Positions 16,055-23,903 of a DNA stretch of 33,299 nt are shown piece by piece. A program made the position numbers and the translations under genes. The stretch is from positions 1 to 33,299 of the forward strand of contig CASGDY010000005.1 of assembly GCA_949300355.1 (NCBI GenBank), in the 5' to 3' direction. The notes below the pieces were generated by a model. That model searched no databases. It was not told the origin of the DNA and saw only the letters and a list, made by a program, of their open reading frames with translations. How positions within the stretch are numbered: position 1 is the first letter of the stretch; each line of letters starts with the position of its first letter. This DNA comes from an uncultured Brachyspira sp. (GTDB lineage Bacteria > Spirochaetota > Brachyspiria > Brachyspirales > Brachyspiraceae).

Positions 16055-17131
16055 ATGAAAAAATATTACAGCTTTATAGTAATAATAACAGTTTTTATAT
16101 TAATAATTTCATGCTCTAAACCTGAAAAAAAAGGCGGCGAATTCGATATAGCTTTGATTACAGAAGGTGAAATAGATGATAAATCATATAATCAGGGAGC
16201 TTGGGAAGGATTAGTAAGATATGCTGAAAATTCAGGAAAATCATACAAATATTATAAAGCTGCTGAAAGGAGTACAGAAGCATATATTGAGGCTATAGAT
16301 TTAGCAGCTTCTGAAGGTGTGAAATTAATAATAACTCCTAATTATTTATTTGAAACAGCGGTATATAAATCTCAAGATAAACACCCAGATGTAAATTTTA
16401 TAATTATAGATGGTGTTCCTCAAGACGGAACTTATACTGATTTCAAATTGGAAGACAATGTTCATGCAGTACTTTATGCTGAAGAGCAGTCTGGATTTTT
16501 GGCAGGATATTCAATAGTAAAAGAAGGCTATACTAATTTAGGTGTTATAGGAGGTATGCCTGTTCCTCCTGTTATAAGATTCGGATATGGATTTGTACAA
16601 GGTGCTAATTATGCAGCTAAAGAATTGAATATGCCTACTAGAAGCATTAAAATAAATTATACTTACATAGGTAATTTTGATGATACTCTGCAAAATGAAG
16701 AACTTGCCTCTTCTTGGTATCAAAACGGTGTACAAGTAATATTTGCTCCTGCAGGCGGTGCCGTTAAATCTGTTATAAGTGCAGCTGAAAAAAATAATGG
16801 ATTGGTTATAGGTGTTGATGTTGATCAAAGTTTTGAATCTCCTGTTGTTATTACTTCTGCAATAAAAAGAATAAGAAATTCTGTTTACAATACCGTTGAT
16901 TCTTTTTATAATGGTACTTTCAAAGGAGGAGAAATTGCTGTATTAGATGCTAACGTTAATGGTATAGGACTGCCTATAAAAACCTCTCAATTTAAAAACT
17001 TTACTGAAAATGATTACAATACAATATATAAAGAAATTTCAGACGGCAATATACAAATATTAAAAGATAGAAGTGTTAAAACAGCGGAAGAGTTGCCTGT
17101 AGACATAGTAGGGATTGATTATATAAAATAA
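16055..17131 (+). CDS. BMP/PnrA-family nucleoside-binding lipoprotein 3
   Basis: Third tandem BMP lipoprotein (358 residues), lipobox LIISC with C20. It has EIDDKSYNQGAWEG (Tyr in place of the usual Phe after Lys-Ser), DGVPQDGTYTDF, FGYGFVQGANYA and GVDVDQSFESPVVITSAIK. The Phe-to-Tyr change falls in the segment that contacts the base in PnrA, so ligand preference may differ. The central part resembles copy 2 and the region around KELNMP resembles copy 4. It begins only 13 bp after copy 2, with a strong AGGAGG site, so the two are surely co-translated from one mRNA. Confidence 0.88.
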   Translation: MKKYYSFIVIITVFILIISCSKPEKKGGEFDIALITEGEIDDKSYNQGAWEGLVRYAENSGKSYKYYKAAERSTEAYIEAIDLAASEGVKLIITPNYLFETAVYKSQDKHPDVNFIIIDGVPQDGTYTDFKLEDNVHAVLYAEEQSGFLAGYSIVKEGYTNLGVIGGMPVPPVIRFGYGFVQGANYAAKELNMPTRSIKINYTYIGNFDDTLQNEELASSWYQNGVQVIFAPAGGAVKSVISAAEKNNGLVIGVDVDQSFESPVVITSAIKRIRNSVYNTVDSFYNGTFKGGEIAVLDANVNGIGLPIKTSQFKNFTENDYNTIYKEISDGNIQILKDRSVKTAEELPVDIVGIDYIK

Positions 17132-17198
17132 TCATTAATTATATATGGCTTTAATAATTTTTAGCAAATAAATTATAAAAAATAGGAGACATCATATT

Positions 17199-18281
17199 AT
17201 GAAAAAAATTCTTGTTTCAATTATTGCTGTAATGAGCTTCATTCTAGTAGTTTCATGCGGCGGCGGAGGCGGAAAAAAGTCTGGAGGATATGAACTAGCA
17301 TTAATAACAGATGTTGGTACTATAGATGACAGATCTTTCAATCAGGGTTCTTGGGAAGGATTAACAAAGTATGCACAAGAGAAAGGCATATCTCATAAAT
17401 ATTATCAGCCTGCTCAAAAAACTACTGATGCTTATGTTGATGCTATAGACTTAGCAGTATCAGCAGGTGCTAAATTGGTAGTTACTCCTGGATTTTTATT
17501 TGAGCCTGCAGTATATAAAGCTCAAGATACCCATCCAAATGTAAGTTTTGTACTTTTGGACGGAACTCCTCAAGACGGAACTTATACTGACTTCAGAATA
17601 GAGACTAATGTTTATTCTGTACTTTATGCTGAAGAACAGGCCGGGTTTTTAGCAGGATATGCTATAGTAAAAGAAGGCTACACTAATTTAGGAGTTATGG
17701 CTGGTATGGCTGTTCCTGCTGTTATAAGATTTGGTTACGGATTTGTACAAGGTGCTAATTATGCAGCTAAAGAATTGAATATGCCTGTAGGAAGCATAAA
17801 GATCAACTATACTTATATAGGTAATTTCAATGCTACTCCTGAAAATCAAACTTTAGCTACTTCTTGGTATCAAAGCGGAATACAAGTTATATTTGCTCCT
17901 GCAGGCGGTGCTGGAAACTCTGTTATGAGTGCTGCTGAACAAAATAACGGTTTAGTTATAGGCGTTGATATTGATCAAAGTGCTGAATCTCCTACTGTTA
18001 TTACTTCTGCTATGAAAATGCTTGGAGAGTCTGTTTATAATGCTATAGACGATTTCTATAACAATAAATTCCCTGGAGGAAAATCTGTTATACTTGATGC
18101 TAAAGTTAATGGTATAGGACTCCCTATGGCTACTTCTAAATTCCAAAAATTCACTCAAAATGATTATGATATGATATATCAGAAATTAAACAACGGAGAA
18201 GTAAAAGTTCTTACTGATAAAGATGCTAAAGATGTTAATCAATTACCTTTAGATATAGTTAAAGTTAATTTGATACAATAA
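17199..18281 (+). CDS. BMP/PnrA-family nucleoside-binding lipoprotein 4
   Basis: Fourth and last BMP lipoprotein (360 residues). The lipobox LVVSC has C20, followed by a Gly-rich linker (GGGGGKKSGG). It has TIDDRSFNQGSWEG (Arg for Lys), DGTPQDGTYTDF, FGYGFVQGANYA and GVDIDQSAESPTVITSAMK (Ala in place of the Phe conserved in the other three). An AGGAGA site precedes the ATG. A strong terminator 26 bp after the stop closes the deoC-bmp transcription unit. The ABC transporter genes that should use this receptor start 153 bp further on under their own promoter. Confidence 0.9.
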   Translation: MKKILVSIIAVMSFILVVSCGGGGGKKSGGYELALITDVGTIDDRSFNQGSWEGLTKYAQEKGISHKYYQPAQKTTDAYVDAIDLAVSAGAKLVVTPGFLFEPAVYKAQDTHPNVSFVLLDGTPQDGTYTDFRIETNVYSVLYAEEQAGFLAGYAIVKEGYTNLGVMAGMAVPAVIRFGYGFVQGANYAAKELNMPVGSIKINYTYIGNFNATPENQTLATSWYQSGIQVIFAPAGGAGNSVMSAAEQNNGLVIGVDIDQSAESPTVITSAMKMLGESVYNAIDDFYNNKFPGGKSVILDAKVNGIGLPMATSKFQKFTQNDYDMIYQKLNNGEVKVLTDKDAKDVNQLPLDIVKVNLIQ

Positions 18282-18307
18282 AAGTATTAATTACAAAATA
18301 TATTCAA

Positions 18308-18346
18308 AGAGATACTGGATATAAATCTGGTATCTCTATTTTTTTT
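18308..18346 (+). terminator. Intrinsic terminator after the bmp cluster
   Basis: A 13-bp stem (18308-18320 with 18325-18337, including two G-U pairs), ATAA loop, then a run of eight T. It separates the receptor genes from the transporter genes. Confidence 0.9.
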
Positions 18347-18354
18347 ATAAATAT

Positions 18355-18383
18355 TTGACAATTCAAAATCATTTAACTATATT
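18355..18383 (+). promoter_or_regulatory. Promoter of the nucleoside ABC transporter genes
   Basis: TTGACA (18355-18360), 17 bp, TATATT (18378-18383), directly after the bmp terminator and about 50 bp before the ATPase start. Confidence 0.75.
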
Positions 18384-18434
18384 TTATATATAATTGTTTT
18401 TAAATTATTATATAAAATTATAATAGGAAATATA

Positions 18435-19964
18435 ATGGAAAATTCAGAATATGTAGTTGAAATGCTTAATATTACTAAACGTTTTAAAGGCATAGTGGCA
18501 AATGATAATATCACTATACAATTAAAACGAGGTGAAATACATGCTTTGCTTGGTGAAAACGGTGCAGGAAAATCTACTTTAATGAGTGTTCTTTTTGGAC
18601 TTTATAAACAGGAAGAGGGTATCATTAAAGTTAATGGCAAAGAAGTAAATATTGATAATCCTAATACTGCTAATGCTTTAGGCATTGGTATGGTGCATCA
18701 GCATTTCAAATTAGTTCATAATTTCACTGCTTTAGAAAATATTATGCTTGGGGTAGAAACCGTTAAAAATGGAATACTTCAAGTTGATGATGCTAGAAAG
18801 AAAGTAATGGAATTAAGCAAAACTTACGGTCTTGAAATTTATCCTGATTCTTTGATAAGTGATTTAACTGTAGGTATGCAGCAGAGAGTAGAAATTCTAA
18901 AAATGCTTTATAAAGATAATAATATACTTATTTTCGATGAGCCTACTGCCGTACTTACTCCTAGCGAAATAGAAGAGCTTATGAAAATTATGAAATCCTT
19001 AACTAAAGAAGGAAAATCTATTCTTTTCATCACTCATAAATTAAATGAAATTAAAGAAGTTGCTGACAGATGTTCCGTACTTCGTAAGGGCAAATACATA
19101 GGCACTATTGATGTAAAAAGCACTAGCAAAGAAGAAATGTCTGAAATGATGGTTGGAAGAAAGGTATCTTTAGTAGTAGAAAAGACAGAAGCAAAACCTA
19201 AAGATATAATATTATCAGTGAAAGATCTCAATGTTAAATCTCCGCATAGTGAAAAAAATATTGTTAAAAATGTTTCTTTCGATGTTCGTGCCGGAGAGAT
19301 AGTATGCATTGCTGGTATTGATGGAAACGGACAAAGCGAGCTTATATATGCACTTACAGGTTTAATTGAGATGTCAAGCGGAAGCATTCATTTAAATGGC
19401 AAAGACATTACTAACCTATCTATAAGAAATAAAACTTTAAGCGGAATAGGTCATATTCCAGAAGACAGACATAAACATGGACTTGTACTTGATTATACTC
19501 TTGGAGAAAATACAATACTTCAAACTTATTTCACAGAAAGATTTCAAAATAAAGGCTTCTTAAAATTCAAAGAAATAGAAAATTATGCTAATGAACTTAT
19601 AAAAAGATTTGATATAAGAAGTGCGGAGGGTGCTAAAACTATAGCTAGAAGTATGTCAGGAGGTAATCAGCAAAAGGCTATTATAGCAAGAGAAATAGAC
19701 AGAAATCCGGATTTACTTATAGCGGTTCAGCCTACAAGAGGATTGGATGTTGGTGCTATAGAATATATACATAAAGAACTAATAAAACAACGTGATAATG
19801 GAAAGGCTGTTTTACTTGTTTCTTTAGAGCTTGATGAGGTTATGAATTTAAGCGACAGAATACTTGTCATATATGAAGGAGAAATAGTAGCTAATGTTAA
19901 TAACAAAGATTTAACTATTAATGAACTTGGCCTTTATATGGCAGGCTCTAAGAGAAGTGCATAA
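18435..19964 (+). CDS. Nucleoside ABC transporter, double ATP-binding subunit
   Basis: A tandem ATPase (509 residues) of the sugar/nucleoside type (RbsA, NupO/YufO), powering uptake through the two permeases downstream. The first half has Walker A GENGAGKST (40-48), signature LTVGMQQR and Walker B ILIFDEPTAVLTPSE. The second half starts near 255, with a degenerate Walker A GIDGNGQSE, signature MSGGNQQK and Walker B region LLIAVQPTRGLDVG. Degeneration of the second site is normal in this family. With the BMP receptors next door, a nucleoside substrate is the best inference. The Rpn-type gene separates it from its permeases. Confidence 0.9.
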   Translation: MENSEYVVEMLNITKRFKGIVANDNITIQLKRGEIHALLGENGAGKSTLMSVLFGLYKQEEGIIKVNGKEVNIDNPNTANALGIGMVHQHFKLVHNFTALENIMLGVETVKNGILQVDDARKKVMELSKTYGLEIYPDSLISDLTVGMQQRVEILKMLYKDNNILIFDEPTAVLTPSEIEELMKIMKSLTKEGKSILFITHKLNEIKEVADRCSVLRKGKYIGTIDVKSTSKEEMSEMMVGRKVSLVVEKTEAKPKDIILSVKDLNVKSPHSEKNIVKNVSFDVRAGEIVCIAGIDGNGQSELIYALTGLIEMSSGSIHLNGKDITNLSIRNKTLSGIGHIPEDRHKHGLVLDYTLGENTILQTYFTERFQNKGFLKFKEIENYANELIKRFDIRSAEGAKTIARSMSGGNQQKAIIAREIDRNPDLLIAVQPTRGLDVGAIEYIHKELIKQRDNGKAVLLVSLELDEVMNLSDRILVIYEGEIVANVNNKDLTINELGLYMAGSKRSA

Positions 19965-20000
19965 AGTTAATGAAGATATGATATTTTATATAATTGAATT

Positions 20001-20861
20001 ATGAGATGTAATAAAGATTTTAATGTTTTGAATGATTATTTTGTGAGATATCTTTTTTCTGATAAAGGAAGTGAGTCTATATTATTGGATTTCATCAACT
20101 CTATAATGCTTGATTCTGGCATGAAAACTTTTAGATCAGTAGAGATATTAACTCCATTCAATTATAAAGAGAATTACGAAGATAAAGAAACAATTGCCGA
20201 TGTAAAATGTATTACACAAAATGGTTCGGTTGTTATAATAGAAATTCAGCTTCAAGGCAATTCAAAATTTCCAGAGAGAATATTATACTATTGGGCTTCT
20301 AATTACAGCAAACTTTTAAAACAGGGAGAAAAATATGATGCCCTAACTCCAGTAATAAGTATTAATCTTCTTAATTTTAATTTAGATGAAAGTAATAATA
20401 TACATTCCTGTTATATGATTTATGATACAGTTAATCAAAGACTTTTGACAGATCATTTACAAATACATATAATAGAACTTAAAAAATTTCAGTATAATTT
20501 ATTAAAACCTGATTTAAATTGCTGGTTAAAGTTTTTTACTATGAAAGAGAAAGATAATAAGGAGAAAATTATGTCCGAATTAGTTAAAGAAAAAACAATA
20601 ATGGAAGAAGTTCAAAGAAAATATAATAATTTTATAAAAGACAGACTTATGATGAATGAATATGATAAAAGACAAGCATATTTATATGGAAATCAAATAA
20701 TGCTTGAAGAAGAAAGAAGATTAGGAATTGAAGAAGGCATAGAAAGAGGTAAAAAAGAACAGCAAATATATATAGCTAGAAATTTAAAAAAATCAGGAAT
20801 AGATACAAAAATAATTAGTGAGAATACAGGTTTGAGCATAGAAGAAGTAGAAAAACTATAA
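20001..20861 (+). CDS. Rpn-family PD-(D/E)XK nuclease (recombination-promoting, transposase-like)
   Basis: Belongs to the Rpn/PDDEXK_2 family, often annotated as putative transposase, whose E. coli members promote RecA-independent recombination. The nuclease core is at D67 (ADVKC) and E81-x-Q83 (IIEIQLQG), followed by FPERILYYWASNYSKLLKQGEKY, a family hallmark. The C-terminus carries the usual charged stretch EEGIERGKKEQQ and a small helix-turn segment (IISENTGLSIEEVEKL). At 286 residues it looks complete. No convincing ribosome-binding site precedes the ATG. It sits between the ATPase and permease genes of one transporter, so it is probably an insertion. It is followed by a stem-loop. Confidence 0.85.
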   Translation: MRCNKDFNVLNDYFVRYLFSDKGSESILLDFINSIMLDSGMKTFRSVEILTPFNYKENYEDKETIADVKCITQNGSVVIIEIQLQGNSKFPERILYYWASNYSKLLKQGEKYDALTPVISINLLNFNLDESNNIHSCYMIYDTVNQRLLTDHLQIHIIELKKFQYNLLKPDLNCWLKFFTMKEKDNKEKIMSELVKEKTIMEEVQRKYNNFIKDRLMMNEYDKRQAYLYGNQIMLEEERRLGIEEGIERGKKEQQIYIARNLKKSGIDTKIISENTGLSIEEVEKL

Positions 20862-20874
20862 TAAAAAATTATGA

Positions 20875-20904
20875 GGCTATTTTGAGTTTACTTAAAATAG
20901 CCTA
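20875..20904. terminator. Stem-loop after the Rpn gene
   Basis: A perfect 10-bp stem (AGGCTATTTT, 20875-20884, with AAAATAGCCT, 20895-20904) and a 10-nt loop, 14 bp past the stop. On the plus strand the T run comes only after a further 14 nt, so termination may be weak and the permeases may still be transcribed. Confidence 0.5.
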
Positions 20905-21024
20905 AAAACTGAATAATTTTTTATAGATAAATAAATAAAAAATGTGTGAGCAACAGCGAACAAGTTTTTATAAAAAATACTAGATAAAATTATTAATAAT
21001 GTATTGTTATAAAAGGAGTGCTTA

Positions 21025-22140
21025 ATGGATTTCAAAAACAAATTGGCTGGTATTTTGGAGAAAGAAGGATTTGTTAATATATTTTCTTCTTTTCTCGCTA
21101 TTATCATAGGGCTGCTTCTGGGTCTTATAATACTTCTTATAAGTAATGTTCATGATGCTTTCCCAGCTTTTATGACAATACTTTCAGGAGGATTCTCTGG
21201 AGGCTCTAGAGGAATGGGACAGGTTATATACACTGCCACTCCTTTAATACTAACAGGGCTTTCGGTTGGATTCGCTTTTAAAAACGGACTCTTTAATATA
21301 GGAGCTCCCGGACAATTTATAGTAGGTGCTTATGCTGCTGTATTAGTAGCAGTAAAATGCACATTCCTTCCGCCTGCTCTACATTGGTTTGTAGCTTTAA
21401 TAGTTTCTTTTATAGCCGGAGGACTTTGGGCTTATTTACCGGGTTTTTTGAAGGCTCATTTCAATGTTAATGAAGTTATTTCAAGCATTATGATGAATTA
21501 TATTGGTATGTATTTAGTTAATTATCTTGTTACGCTTACAGTTTATGATATGCTTAAAAACCAGTCGCAAAATATACCTCCTTCTTCTATGATTCCTACT
21601 ATGGGACTTAATGTCATATTCAGAGGTTCAAGTGCTAACGGAGGATTTTTCATTGCCGTTATCGTAGTAATAATAGTGTATATAATTCTTTCTAAAACTA
21701 CATTCGGTTTCGAGCTTAAAGCATGCGGACTCAATAAAGATGCAAGTAAATATGCCGGCATCAACGAAAAAAGAAACATAGTTCTTTCTATGGTTATAGC
21801 AGGAGCTTTGGCAGGACTTGGCGGAGGTCTTCTATATCTTTCCGGTGTTGGAAAGCATATAGAAGTAGTTGATATACTTGCAGAAGAAGGATTTATGGGA
21901 ATACCTATTGCATTGCTTGGACTATCTCACCCTATAGGGATATTAATTGCTGGGCTTTTCATTGCTCATATTACTGTGGGCGGTTTTTATATGCAGATAT
22001 ATGATTTTACTCCTGAAATTATAGAAATGATTATATCGTCTATAATATATTTCAGTGCTTTTGCTTTGCTTTTCAAATCTATTGTTGGATTTATATCAAA
22101 AAAGATAATAAAAAAAGAAGAAAAGAATGCTAATGAGTAA
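21025..22140 (+). CDS. Nucleoside ABC transporter permease 1
   Basis: A multi-pass membrane protein (371 residues) of the branched-chain/ribose permease superfamily (BPD_transp_2), of the NupP/YufP type. About nine to ten hydrophobic segments are visible. The stretch GLSVGFAFKNGLFNIGAPGQFIVGAYA is characteristic, as is the cytoplasmic loop ELKACGLNKDASKYAGINEKRN that docks on the ATPase. It forms the channel with the next gene, 31 bp downstream. The ATG has an AAAAGGAG site. The 163 bp upstream contains the Rpn stem-loop, AT-rich DNA and a short richer patch near 20945-20965; no clear promoter is seen. Confidence 0.9.
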   Translation: MDFKNKLAGILEKEGFVNIFSSFLAIIIGLLLGLIILLISNVHDAFPAFMTILSGGFSGGSRGMGQVIYTATPLILTGLSVGFAFKNGLFNIGAPGQFIVGAYAAVLVAVKCTFLPPALHWFVALIVSFIAGGLWAYLPGFLKAHFNVNEVISSIMMNYIGMYLVNYLVTLTVYDMLKNQSQNIPPSSMIPTMGLNVIFRGSSANGGFFIAVIVVIIVYIILSKTTFGFELKACGLNKDASKYAGINEKRNIVLSMVIAGALAGLGGGLLYLSGVGKHIEVVDILAEEGFMGIPIALLGLSHPIGILIAGLFIAHITVGGFYMQIYDFTPEIIEMIISSIIYFSAFALLFKSIVGFISKKIIKKEEKNANE

Positions 22141-22171
22141 AGAATAGAAAATATAAAAGGAGATTTTTTTA

Positions 22172-23125
22172 ATGGAAACAATTTATTTTTTAGTACAGCA
22201 GACAATGTTTTTTTCTATTCCGCTTTTACTTGTAGCATTAGGCGGAATGTTCTCTGAAAGAAGCGGTGTAGTTAATATTGCACTTGAAGGCATAATGATA
22301 ATCGGAGCTTTTGCAGGAATATTTTTTATAAGCAGATTAGGAGCTAATTTCCCTCCTATGATCACATTATTTTTAGCTATGATTATATCTGCTTTATCCG
22401 GTCTTATATTTTCTCTTCTTCATGCTTATGCTGCTATTAGTATGAGTGCTGATCAGGTTATAAGCGGTACTGCTTTAAATATATTTGCTCCTGCATTTGC
22501 TATATATGTTACAAGAGCTATTCAGACAGTTCAGCAAATAAGTTTCGTTAATAATTTTAGAATAGAATCTGTACCTATACTTGGAAGCATTCCTATAATA
22601 GGCGGATTATTCTTCAAAAACACATACATAACTACATATATAGGATTCATAATATTGGCTTTATCTTGGTTTGTACTTTATAAAACTAGATTCGGACTTA
22701 GACTTAGAAGCTGCGGAGAGCATCCTCAGGCTGCAGATTCTGTTGGTATTAATGTTTATAAGATGCGTTATATTGGTGTTGCCATATCAGGAGCTTTAGG
22801 AGGTTTGGGAGGACTAGTATTTGTTATTCCTACTTCTACAAACTTTAATGCCACTGTTGCTGGTTATGGATTCTTAGCTTTAGCAGTATTGATATTCGGA
22901 CAATGGAAGCCTATGAAGATACTTTATGCAGCTTTCTTCTTCGGGCTTATGAAAACATTGGCTTCTGCTTATTCTGGAATACCTATACTTGCAAGTCTTC
23001 CTATATCGAATAATATATACAAAATGATTCCTTATATAACAACTATAATAGTGCTTGCATTTACTTCTAAAAACTCACAAGCTCCTAAGGCATTGGGTAT
23101 TCCTTATGATAAGAGTGTAAGATAA
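22172..23125 (+). CDS. Nucleoside ABC transporter permease 2
   Basis: The second permease (317 residues, NupQ/YufQ type) of the same transporter. Hallmarks are GGMFSERSGVVNIALEGIMIIGAF at the N-terminus and the ATPase-coupling loop RLRSCGEHPQAADSVGINVYKMR. About eight hydrophobic segments are seen. A strong AAAAGGAGA site precedes the ATG. It ends the transporter operon and is followed at once by a strong terminator, then by repeat copy 3. Confidence 0.9.
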   Translation: METIYFLVQQTMFFSIPLLLVALGGMFSERSGVVNIALEGIMIIGAFAGIFFISRLGANFPPMITLFLAMIISALSGLIFSLLHAYAAISMSADQVISGTALNIFAPAFAIYVTRAIQTVQQISFVNNFRIESVPILGSIPIIGGLFFKNTYITTYIGFIILALSWFVLYKTRFGLRLRSCGEHPQAADSVGINVYKMRYIGVAISGALGGLGGLVFVIPTSTNFNATVAGYGFLALAVLIFGQWKPMKILYAAFFFGLMKTLASAYSGIPILASLPISNNIYKMIPYITTIIVLAFTSKNSQAPKALGIPYDKSVR

Positions 23126-23148
23126 TCTATAATTACCGCATATAATAT

Positions 23149-23184
23149 AAAAAGGCCGAGAGTCTTATGGCTCTCGGCTTTTTT
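23149..23184 (+). terminator. Intrinsic terminator of the nucleoside transporter operon
   Basis: GCCGAGAG (23155-23162) pairs with CTCTCGGC (23171-23178) around an 8-nt loop, followed by six T. The A run before the stem could make it partly bidirectional. Confidence 0.93.
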
Positions 23185-23194
23185 ATTATGAGTT

Positions 23195-23410
23195 AAACGC
23201 ACGATTAATACGTTTTATATATAAATAAAATTCTACTAATAAACAGGCCTATATTTATAAATTTTATTCTTCGTGCGGTAAATATACAGCAAATTTAAAA
23301 AAATCCTGGGCGGGCAGCTAAAATAACAGTGAAAGCAAAAAAGAAAAATAATACAAAAATATCAAAAATAAACTATAAGCCTAAAGGGTGGGCAAATGTA
23401 ATTAAATTTT
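23195..23410. repeat. Spaced G/C-block element, copy 3a (inverted half element)
   Basis: In plus order: CGCACG (23198-23203), CGTGCG (23272-23277), GGGCGGG (23308-23314) and GGGTGGGC (23386-23393). Read on the minus strand, the order and spacing (79, 37 and 74 nt) are those of copies 1 and 2. The left outer blocks are missing and the operon terminator occupies their place. Confidence 0.75.
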
Positions 23411-23624
23411 AAAACTTAATTTACATACCCCTCCCTTTATACATTACAGCTAACTTTTGACTTTCAATATTAACTATCTTTATAGCTTAATTAGAAATTT
23501 CAGCACCCGCCCAAGCTTTAAATAAATTTTTAACTTATTTAAACGCACGATTAAAAAAAATAAAAAATATAATAAAATTTGAATTATAAATAAATCTATC
23601 TTTTTAGCTTCATTTTGCATGCGT
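23411..23624. repeat. Spaced G/C-block element, copy 3b (head to head with 3a)
   Basis: CCCCTCCC (23428-23435), CCCGCCC (23506-23512), CGCACG (23544-23549) and a one-mismatch CATGCG (23618-23623), spaced 78, 38 and 74 nt. It abuts copy 3a in opposite orientation, producing an imperfect 56-bp palindrome at 23383-23438. Confidence 0.75.
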
Positions 23625-23647
23625 CTGGAAAAAAGAAGAATAAAAAA

Positions 23648-23699
23648 TTGACAAACTCTAAAATTTTCAGTATATACCTAAACAACTATATTTTGTCAA
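23648..23699. promoter_or_regulatory. Symmetric bidirectional promoter sharing one -10 box
   Basis: TTGACA (23648-23653), 17 bp, TATATA (23671-23676), 17 bp, TGTCAA (23694-23699). The palindromic TATATA serves as -10 for a consensus -35 on each strand at optimal spacing. The plus arm points into the GC-rich island at 23725-23832. The minus arm points into repeat copy 3b. No protein gene begins in either direction nearby. Confidence 0.6.
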
Positions 23700-23847
23700 A
23701 AATAAAATTACATTTTTGTTTTTGTATCTGGGACTTTGATGCGAAGCACACAGTTGTGCCAGAACCATAGTTCTTTTATTGGTATAAGCGAAACCGTAGT
23801 GAGTGCCTTTTAGGTTATGTATGGCGTGTGTATCAAAAAAGTTGATA
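23683..23847 (+). ncRNA. Candidate small RNA or repeat remnant with hairpins
   Basis: Downstream of the plus-strand promoter, 23725-23832 is clearly richer in G+C than nearby intergenic DNA. It has compact hairpins: GCACA-CAGT-TGTGC (23746-23759) and GAAC-CATA-GTTC (23762-23773). A TATCAA/TTGATA stem (23831-23847) follows, but with no T run, so it is a poor terminator. No open frame of note is present on either strand. It may be a small RNA, antisense to the 3' end of the glycosyltransferase mRNA, or a fragment of a dispersed repeat. The identity is unknown and the end points are guesses. Confidence 0.3.
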
Positions 23848-23903
23848 ATAATTATATAATGTGCAGTAGTTGGAAAAATGAAATCGTTTAAGCATACACT
23901 AAA

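Noticed and set aside
20941-20970. Short richer patch before permease 1 (GTGTGAGCAACAGCGAAC)
   Set aside because: Too short and without a partner copy or stem in this window; similarity to the island at 23725-23832 is not convincing.
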